From Lamellibrachia columna (taxonomy: Eukaryota > Annelida > Polychaeta > Sabellida > Siboglinidae): DNA of 64,000 nt. The position numbers were made by a program, and so were the translations under genes. The DNA is taken from NCBI GenBank assembly GCA_963662155.1, contig OY759272.1:49617066-49681065 (forward strand), given 5' to 3'. A model generated the notes under the pieces. That model did not search any database. It saw only the letters and a program-made list of their open reading frames with translations, and was not told the origin of the DNA. This document shows positions 57,199-64,000 of the stretch, in pieces; position 1 is the stretch's first letter, and the number at the start of each line of letters is the position of its first letter.

Positions 57199-57680
57199 TT
57201 CCCAGTTTAGCTGTGATCAGCTGTTTATTCTTTCCAGTTTAGATGTGATCAGCTGTTTATTTTTCCCAGTTTAGCTGTGATCAGCTGTTTATTCTTCCCA
57301 GTTTAGCAGTGATCAGCTGTTTATTCTTCCCAGTTTAGCTGTAATCAGCTGTTTATTCTTCCCGGTTAAGCTGTGATCAGCTGTTTATTCTTCCCAGTTT
57401 AGCTGTGATCAGCTGTTTATTCTTTCCAGTTTAGCTGTGATCAGCTGTTTATTCTTTCCAGTTTAGCTGTGATCAGCTGTTTATTTTTCCCAGTTTAGCT
57501 GTGATCAGCTGTTTATTCTTCCCGGTTTACCTGTGATCAGCTGTTTATTCTTCTCAGTTTAGCTGTGATCAGTTGTTTATTCTTCTCAGTTTAGCTGTGA
57601 CAGCTGTTTATTCTTCTTAGTTTAGCTGTGATCAGCTGTTTATTCTTCCCAGTTTAGCTGTGATCAGCTGTTTGTTCTAC
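57199..57680. repeat. 32-bp minisatellite with hairpin units, ~15 units
   Basis: Unit ttcccagtttagctgtgatc plus agctgtttattc. Each unit contains AGCTG-TGAT-CAGCT, a 5-bp stem with a 4-base loop, and the E-box CAGCTG. Confidence 0.94.
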
Positions 57681-58071
57681 TCGGTTTCATGGGATGTATC
57701 TGGGCAGTTGAAGGGTTGCACATGTTCACTGCTAATATCATCTAATCCCAACTTAACCTAAACAATGAAATTGCATTCTCTGTGTGTGAATATTTCTGGA
57801 GAGAACTGTGATAAACTCTGAAAACATCTTTCAGCACAAATGTCTGGCTGAATAGCAGTGAGTATTGCCTCAGATTTATGTACGTGTTATCTACAACTAT
57901 GTGCATATTATCTACAAGTGTAATCTCCTAGTATAGTACTTAGCAGGTAGTTCAAGGCCACACAATTTTTTGGATACAATTACAGGAGCCAGCTGGGAAA
58001 TGGGCTATAAAGAAAGTCCTTACAGTAAGGAGTTGTATAGAAATGTTACTGTCTGTGTCAGTATTCCAGTT
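57681..58071. other. Spacer, no feature seen
   Basis: Unremarkable sequence between the 32-bp array and the LINE fragment. Confidence 0.4.
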
Positions 58072-58542
58072 CAAGGAGAGCAACTAAAATGATTCCAGAA
58101 CTGAGAGACCTTAGTTATGAAGAACGCCTGAAAGAATGTGGTTTAACAACTCTAGAGACAAGGAGGTTAAGAGGAGATCAGATTGAAGTTTTTAAGATAT
58201 TGAATGGGTATGAAAATATTGATAGAAATATGTTTTTCTCACTCAAGAAGGATAGCAGAACTAGAGGACATGAGGTAAAATTAGTAAAGGATCAATGTAG
58301 ATTGGACATCAGGAAGCACTCGTTCTCACAGAGGACAATAAATGAATGGAACAAATTGTCTACAGATTGTGTAACTGCTAGCAGCGTGAATATGTTTAAA
58401 AACAAGGTTGACACACATCTCAGGAGGGCGGGTTATAAGTAGATGAACATTGTTGGACTCTCGATAAGCCAATGGCTTCCTTGTCCACTTGCCATCTGGG
58501 CCTTTGGCTTGGATGGCAAATCTTGTTAAATCTTGTTAAATC
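58072..58542 (+). mobile_element. 3' fragment of the CR1/Jockey-type LINE
   Basis: Encodes the last 118 residues of ORF2 (MIPELRDLSYEERLKECGLT ... to stop at 58442), then the full 3' UTR and terminal decamers. Over the coding part it differs from the copy at 7166-7519 by only a few residues (THLRRAGYK against TYIRRAGYK at the end). Extreme 5' truncation. The high similarity points to recent insertion from one source lineage. Confidence 0.92.
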
Positions 58543-58631
58543 AATGCTCTCTCTTCTGTCTTTTCTGTATACTGCGGCTGTACTAGTAAGATACAGTCCT
58601 TCTTTGCCTTTGACCACTGTGTACGTCTTGT

Positions 58632-59872
58632 CCTCAGTCAGTACTCTGTTACAGTGCTCAGTCAATACTCTGTCACAGTACTCAGTCAGTACTCAGTCAA
58701 TACTCTGTCACAGTACTCAGTCAGTACTCAGTCAATACTCTGTCACAGTACTCAGTCAGTACTCTGTCGCAGTACTCTGTCGCAGTACTCTGTCAGTACT
58801 CTGTTACAGTGCTCAGTCAATACTCTGTCACAGTACTCAGTCAGTACTCAGTCAATACTTTGTCACAGTACTCAGTCAGTACTCTGTCGCAGTACTCTGT
58901 CGCAGTACTCTGTCAGTACTCTGTCACAGTGCTCAGTCAATACTCTGTCACAGTACTCAGTCAGTACTCTGTCACAGTACTCAGTCAGTACTCAGTCAAT
59001 ACTTTGTCGCAGTACTCTGTCAGTACTCTGTTACAGTCCTCAGTCAGTACTCAGTCAGTACTCAGTCAGTACTCAGTCAGTACTCTGTCAGTACTCTGTC
59101 AGTACTCAATCAGTACTCAGTCAGTGCTCTGTCACAGTCCTCTGTCAGTACTCAATCAGTACTCTGTCACAGTCCTCAGTCAGCACTCTGTTACAGTCCT
59201 CAGTCAGTACTCTGTCAGAGTACCCTGTCAGTACTCTGTCGCAGTACTCTGTCAGTACTCTGTTGCAGTCCTCAGTCAGTACTCTGTCACAGTACTCAGT
59301 CAGCACTCTGTCGCAGTACTCAGTCAGTACTCTGTCGCAGTATTCTGTTACAGTCCTCAGTCAGTACTCTGTCACAGTACTCAGTCAGCACTCTGTCACA
59401 GTACTCAGTCAGTAATCTGTCACAGTACTCAGTCAGTGCTCTGTCACAGTCCTCTGTCAGTACTCAATCAGTACTCTGTCACAGTACTCAGTCAGCACTC
59501 TGTCACAGTATTCAGTCAGTATTCTGTCACAGTACTCAGTCAGTACTCTGTCAGTACTTTGTCACAGTCCTCAATCAGTGCTCTGTCACAGTATTCAGTC
59601 AGCACTCTGTCACAGTACTCAGTCAGTATTCTGTCACAGTACTCAGTCAGTATTCTGCCACAGTACTCAGTAAGTAATCTGTCACAGTACTCTGTCACAG
59701 TCCTCTGTCACAGTGCTCTGTCAGTACTCTGTCACAGTACTCGGTCAGTACTCTGTCAGTACTCGGTCAGTACTCTGTCAGTACTTTGTCACAGTCCTCA
59801 ATCAGTACTCTGTCACAGTACTCAATCAGTACTCTGTCACAGTATTCAATTAGTACTCTGTCACAGTATTCA
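58632..59872. repeat. Compound 11/13-bp-type minisatellite, ~1.24 kb
   Basis: Built from short blocks cagtactcagt, cagtactctgt and cacagt/cgcagt in varying order, so there is no single period. Plus-strand frames are all open (up to ~400 codons, Ser/Gln/Val/Leu-rich), which reflects the lack of stops in the blocks rather than a gene. Confidence 0.93.
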
Positions 59873-59900
59873 GCTCCCTCATGTCATTCCCTGATTGATC

Positions 59901-59959
59901 TGAGTGCACATGGTCCTACTGAGTGCACATGGTCCTACTGAGTGCACATGGTCCTACTA
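59901..59959. repeat. 19-bp repeat, 3 units
   Basis: Unit tgagtgcacatggtcctac, identical in all three copies. Confidence 0.93.
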
Positions 59960-62937
59960 GTTCTACTTCAGTTCAACTTCATTGTGTTTAGTAATATTAA
60001 TAACTGTTTGAAATGCATCTGGTATATGTGTTCACCAGTCATGCATGTAGACAGGTAAATGATTCCACAGAAAGAGTATGTATGGTAAAGATTTCTAATC
60101 AAGAGCCAGTGATCAAGGGCCGCTCAGTAGGCTGTGGTTAAAAGGATGAAAAACCTGTAAGATATGCATCTAATTGTATATACAGTGTAGGCGATGTCCT
60201 GATAGCAATAAACAACAGCCCTGCTATAATGGAGGCTGTGTCAGAGCACTGCTGGCCTCAAGCAAGCTGACAACCTCTCTCTGTGCCTAGTTTTTAATAG
60301 GTCTGCTTTGGTAGAGGAGTCTGAACCAGTTCAGATAACAGTCTCTCAGCTGTTGTCTGGCGTTGCAGATGGAGTGGAATTATAAAGCCCCAGATAGGCA
60401 TGAAAGTGCCCGGCATTGCTATATGTTCCATATTCCCTAAATTTTAATTGTAATTCCTATATTTTCAAACAATTCCTATATTTTCCTAATAATTGTGGAT
60501 ATTTTGAGGTTACTTGCGATGCGTTACTACAACACTATTGTTGTGGCAGAAATCGATGAGTTAACGTTAAATTTATAATGAGTCTATCATATATTGAGTG
60601 ATAGTTAGTGCTTAATAATAACACGCAGTGGCAGTGCCATGTTTCCTGTCTTCCAGTCATAAACAGTTGGAGACATTTAAATGACTGATGACACAGTTTA
60701 CTGTAACATACATTAACATTTAAGAAATAGATATGGTTGTTTCATCTTTCCTGAAAGAAATAGAAAATGTAAAAATTATTTAGAGAATGCATAAACATAT
60801 ATGTAATTCTAGTATACTTACTTTGAACAGTATCTTTGCACTTAGTAAGTATTTAGAATGTGGGGCTTTTGTCTGGGGGGGCATATGTCTGGGGGGATTT
60901 TGTCCAGGGGCATTTATTTGGGGTTTTTTGTCCGTTCACCAGTGTGAATCACACCATGCCATAATAAGATCGGTGAATTTCTTTATGTAATGTTGAAAGT
61001 TGACAGTTGCAAATTTGTGTTAACTGGAGTCAGTAGATGGCGCCACCAGAAATAACATCCTATTTTATTAAAATGTTCCTATAATTATTATTCTTATAAT
61101 ATTATTCCTATATTTTTACTTCTGAATTCCTGTATTTCCTATAAATTTTAGAACAAAAGTCGAATGGCAAACTGCAGATGTAAGTTTGGTGGTTCTAGTA
61201 CATCAGACTTGCAAGTTAAAGCCGTTGCAGCAACAGCTACGGCAGAACAAAAACCTTACTAGCCAATTATCTAGTCTGGAAAACTGGTGAATTCCTCTGA
61301 CAGTCTGGGACTAGGTCATTAGGTAAATAACCTAAGTTCCATATAAGTTATTTTTAATTGCCCCATTATCATAGCTAGGACAGCTGGTCATTATTAAACA
61401 GAGACAATTTACAAACACACATGCATGTGTGTGTGCATGCGTGCATGTGTGTGTGTATGTGTGCATGCGTGCATGTTCACTTAATATTTGAGACATACAG
61501 TAGCATTCTCATTTTATTATAGACTTTTGTTTTGACAGTTTGTTTTGATAGTTTCAGTAGCTGCTTAGTTTTGTGACCTGGAAAACTGCCAAGTTGGACC
61601 AGTCTGAGACTAGGTCATTCTGTAAACAACACTAAATTTAGTTGACAGTACTGTACAAAAAAGACAACACATGGATCCGCAGCAAGACGTCTTGTTGACA
61701 ATTTAACATTCCAAGCCACCAAAATCTCACCAAATCTCACCTGAATCAGTGTCATTGTAAATTAGACATTTGTTCTGATTCCACAACATCAGAATCAAGC
61801 ATATAAATCCAACCAGCCTTCATGACTGAGGTTACTACAATAGTAGTTTGAATCGGGACATTTCCATTTTAAAGTCAATATGATATTGTTTAGGATATCA
61901 TCAAAACAGTTCATTGTTCTTCCCATTCCCCCTCTTCCCATGTTTTAGTTTTATACATTTTTGAAGCTTCATACACCTGCTAATAGCAGTTGAACAACAC
62001 ACAGATGTGACAGACGAGTGAATTAGAGAGTCTAGACACTGGGTATAGTGACGGAAGTACTTGATTTGTAGACTTTAATCACCAAGCCTTCTCTCCTTGT
62101 TTTGTCTGCGTAAACAACACTAGGTGAAAGTCACTGATCTCACCGGTTTTAATAAGAAAACCGTTTAATACTTCAGTAGTCACAAAACTAATAATGAGTT
62201 CCCATTAGAATATGTTTTACCCTCATATGTAAGGTGCTTTGGTGATATGCGTGACCTTCAACCTCACTGCTCTATCAAGCCCAGTGCTGGAGCACCCAGT
62301 GAATGATGTATAATTATGGTGTAGTTGTGTAGTATTGTGTATTTATGACCTTGGTGAATGCAGGTATATTCAATGGGGGTTGCATTTGTGACCTCTCTAC
62401 CGTGTAGTGTGGCCTATTGGCCTTGTCTTAAAATATCTTCAAATTGTAGGGCATATGATGTAATTATAATATCATTAGATATCCCACGCATTGTGTTGTA
62501 CTGAAGGACATACCCACAATGCACTGCAACTAAGTATGGGAAAGCGTATCGGTAACCACCATCGTGGGAACGTGTATAGTTAATAGTTGTGTCATTTAAA
62601 GTTTAAAGAATGTTTCACAGCATTTTTTAAGTCGGTTCACTGTGAGCTGTGGCTCTATACCCAGCATAGTACAGGGCGTGTTTTTGTTTTGAAAAAAGGT
62701 GTCTTAGGCCTGAACTTTGTATTTTGTTGGTCACTGTGGCAGACAATGTCTAAATATAAATTTATAATTTAGTTACATGACATCATATATGTAAATGCAA
62801 TGGAAATTTCCTACCCACTACTTAATATGCTACTAAATGACCTATTAAATGAATAAATTATATATAAATAGCCATGGCATATATAGTATTTATACCTATC
62901 TTTGCTCACTAAAAGAGCGCATACTATTTGTGGCCTT
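59960..62937. other. About 3 kb with no gene seen
   Basis: Presumed PPT2 intron 7. Contains a G-rich stretch at about 60874-60924 (gtctgggggggcatatgtct and ggggcatttatttgggg), a (TG)/(GCAT) run at about 61419-61475 and AT-rich filler. No exon matching the missing PPT2 C-terminus was found. Confidence 0.4.
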
Positions 62938-63656
62938 TGCACCACCACAACTACCACCACAACCATCACAACCACCACCATCACAACCATCACAACCACC
63001 ACCATCACAACCACCATCACAACCACCACCACAACCATCACAACCACCACCATCACAACCACAACCACTACCATCACAACCACCATCACAACCACCACCA
63101 CAACCACCATTACAACTACCACAACCACCACCACAACCACCATCACAACCACCACCACAACCATCACTACAACCACCATCACAACCACCACCACAACCAT
63201 CACTACAACCACCATCACAACCACAACCACCATCACAACCATCATCACAACCATCATCACAACCACCATCACAACCATCACCACAACCACCATCACAACC
63301 ACCATCACAACCACCATCACAACCATCACCACAACCACCATCACAACCACCACCACAACCATCACAACCATCATCAAAACCACCGCCACAACCATCACAG
63401 CCACCACCATCACAACCACCACCACCACAACCACCATCACAACCACCACCACAACCACCACAACCACCATCACAACCATCACCACAACCACCACCACAAC
63501 CACCATCACAACCATCACCACAACCACCATCACAACCACCACCACAACCATCACAGCCACCACCATCACAACCACCACCACCACAACCACCATCACAATC
63601 ACCATCATCATCACTGCCACCATGCACCACCACAACTACCATAAACACCACCAACA
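62938..63656. repeat. (CAACCACCATCA)-type trinucleotide-based array, ~720 bp
   Basis: Made of cac/cat/caa triplets in 9-, 12- and 15-bp blocks. The plus strand is almost free of G over 700 bases and the minus strand almost free of C. At least five frames are open: Pro/Gln/Ser, Thr/Ile, and His/Asn on the plus strand; Val/Met and Gly/Cys/Asp on the minus. No start or splice context supports any of them. Confidence 0.95.
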
Positions 63657-63716
63657 CTAGTTGTGTTTACAAAAGACACCCGAGGCTGTCTTCCTGTTTC
63701 TCACAGCACTGCTGGA

Positions 63717-64000
63717 TCAGTAGAGTACCAGCTGTGTAGACACCCTGGCCTGTACATACCTGTCTCATCAGTAGAGTACCTGCTGTGTGGACACCCTGGC
63801 CTGTACATACCTGTCTCATCAGTAGAGTACCAGCTGTGTGGACACCCTGGCCTGTACATACCTGTCTCATCAGTAGAGTACCAGCTGTGTGGACACCCTG
63901 GCCTGTACATACCTGTCTCATCAGTAGAGTACCTGCTGTGTGGACACCCTGGCCTGTACATACCTGTCTCATCAGTAGAGTACCTGCTGTGTGGACACCC
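63717..64000. repeat. 51-bp minisatellite running off the right edge
   Basis: Unit cagtagagtacctgctgtgt, ggacaccctggcctgtacat, acctgtctcat. At least 5.5 units, nearly identical, differing at ctg/cag. The array continues beyond the window. Confidence 0.94.

Noticed and set aside
58472..59894. Plus-strand open frames of 250-400 codons, Ser/Gln/Val-rich
   Set aside because: Read through the short-block array; all three frames are open at once, as expected from composition rather than coding.
62811..63739. Possible Pro/Gln-rich or His-rich low-complexity protein
   Set aside because: At least five frames are open over the same triplet array; no flanking exon or start supports one of them.

Overview
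This window is nuclear DNA from an animal, most likely an AT-rich aquatic invertebrate (a mollusc or similar lophotrochozoan; the lineage is a low-confidence guess). The reasons are split genes with GT-AG introns, several non-LTR retrotransposons, hAT-like DNA elements and an exceptional density of tandem repeats. By length, minisatellites fill more than a third of the window. No prokaryotic gene, tRNA, rRNA or CRISPR array was seen.

Two real genes were recognised, arranged head to head about position 20,200. On the minus strand is PHYHD1 (phytanoyl-CoA dioxygenase domain-containing protein 1): exon 1 at 20096-20122 and exon 2 at 5281-5418, with later exons beyond the left edge. On the plus strand is PPT2 (lysosomal palmitoyl-protein thioesterase 2): seven exons from 20273 to 40126 with consistent splice phases, giving about 227 of an expected ~300 residues; the last exon(s), including the catalytic His, were not found and probably lie beyond 64000. 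The two start codons are 150 bp apart, so the genes probably share a bidirectional promoter.

Layout: 1-5280, decayed retroelements in or past PHYHD1 intron 2; 5419-20095, PHYHD1 intron 1 with a LINE, a hAT-like element and minisatellites of 21, 47, 42, 25 and 34 bp; 20096-20422, first exons and promoter; 20423-40126, PPT2 with a 2.1-kb 20-bp array in intron 2 and a 12.4-kb 82-bp array in intron 5; 40127-64000, presumed PPT2 intron 7, holding a nearly intact LINE, an L2-like LINE carrying a 37-bp array, and arrays of 33/29, 72, 35, 19, 32, 32, mixed 11-13, 9-15 and 51 bp.

The main observation is that the 12.4-kb array is built from the PPT2 gene itself. Its 82-bp unit is the last 34 bp of exon 5 plus its 5' splice site plus about 48 bp of intron, repeated roughly 140 times immediately downstream of the real exon, with mostly synonymous changes in the exon-derived part and a 13-14-unit higher-order structure. 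The intron 2 array carries a back-to-back AG|GTGAGT motif in many of its 20-bp units, resembling recursive-splice sites. A third array, of 37 bp, grew from the C-terminal codons of a LINE. Minisatellites here thus repeatedly arise from coding or splice-site sequence, and intact neighbouring units act as built-in empty sites for later transposon insertions.
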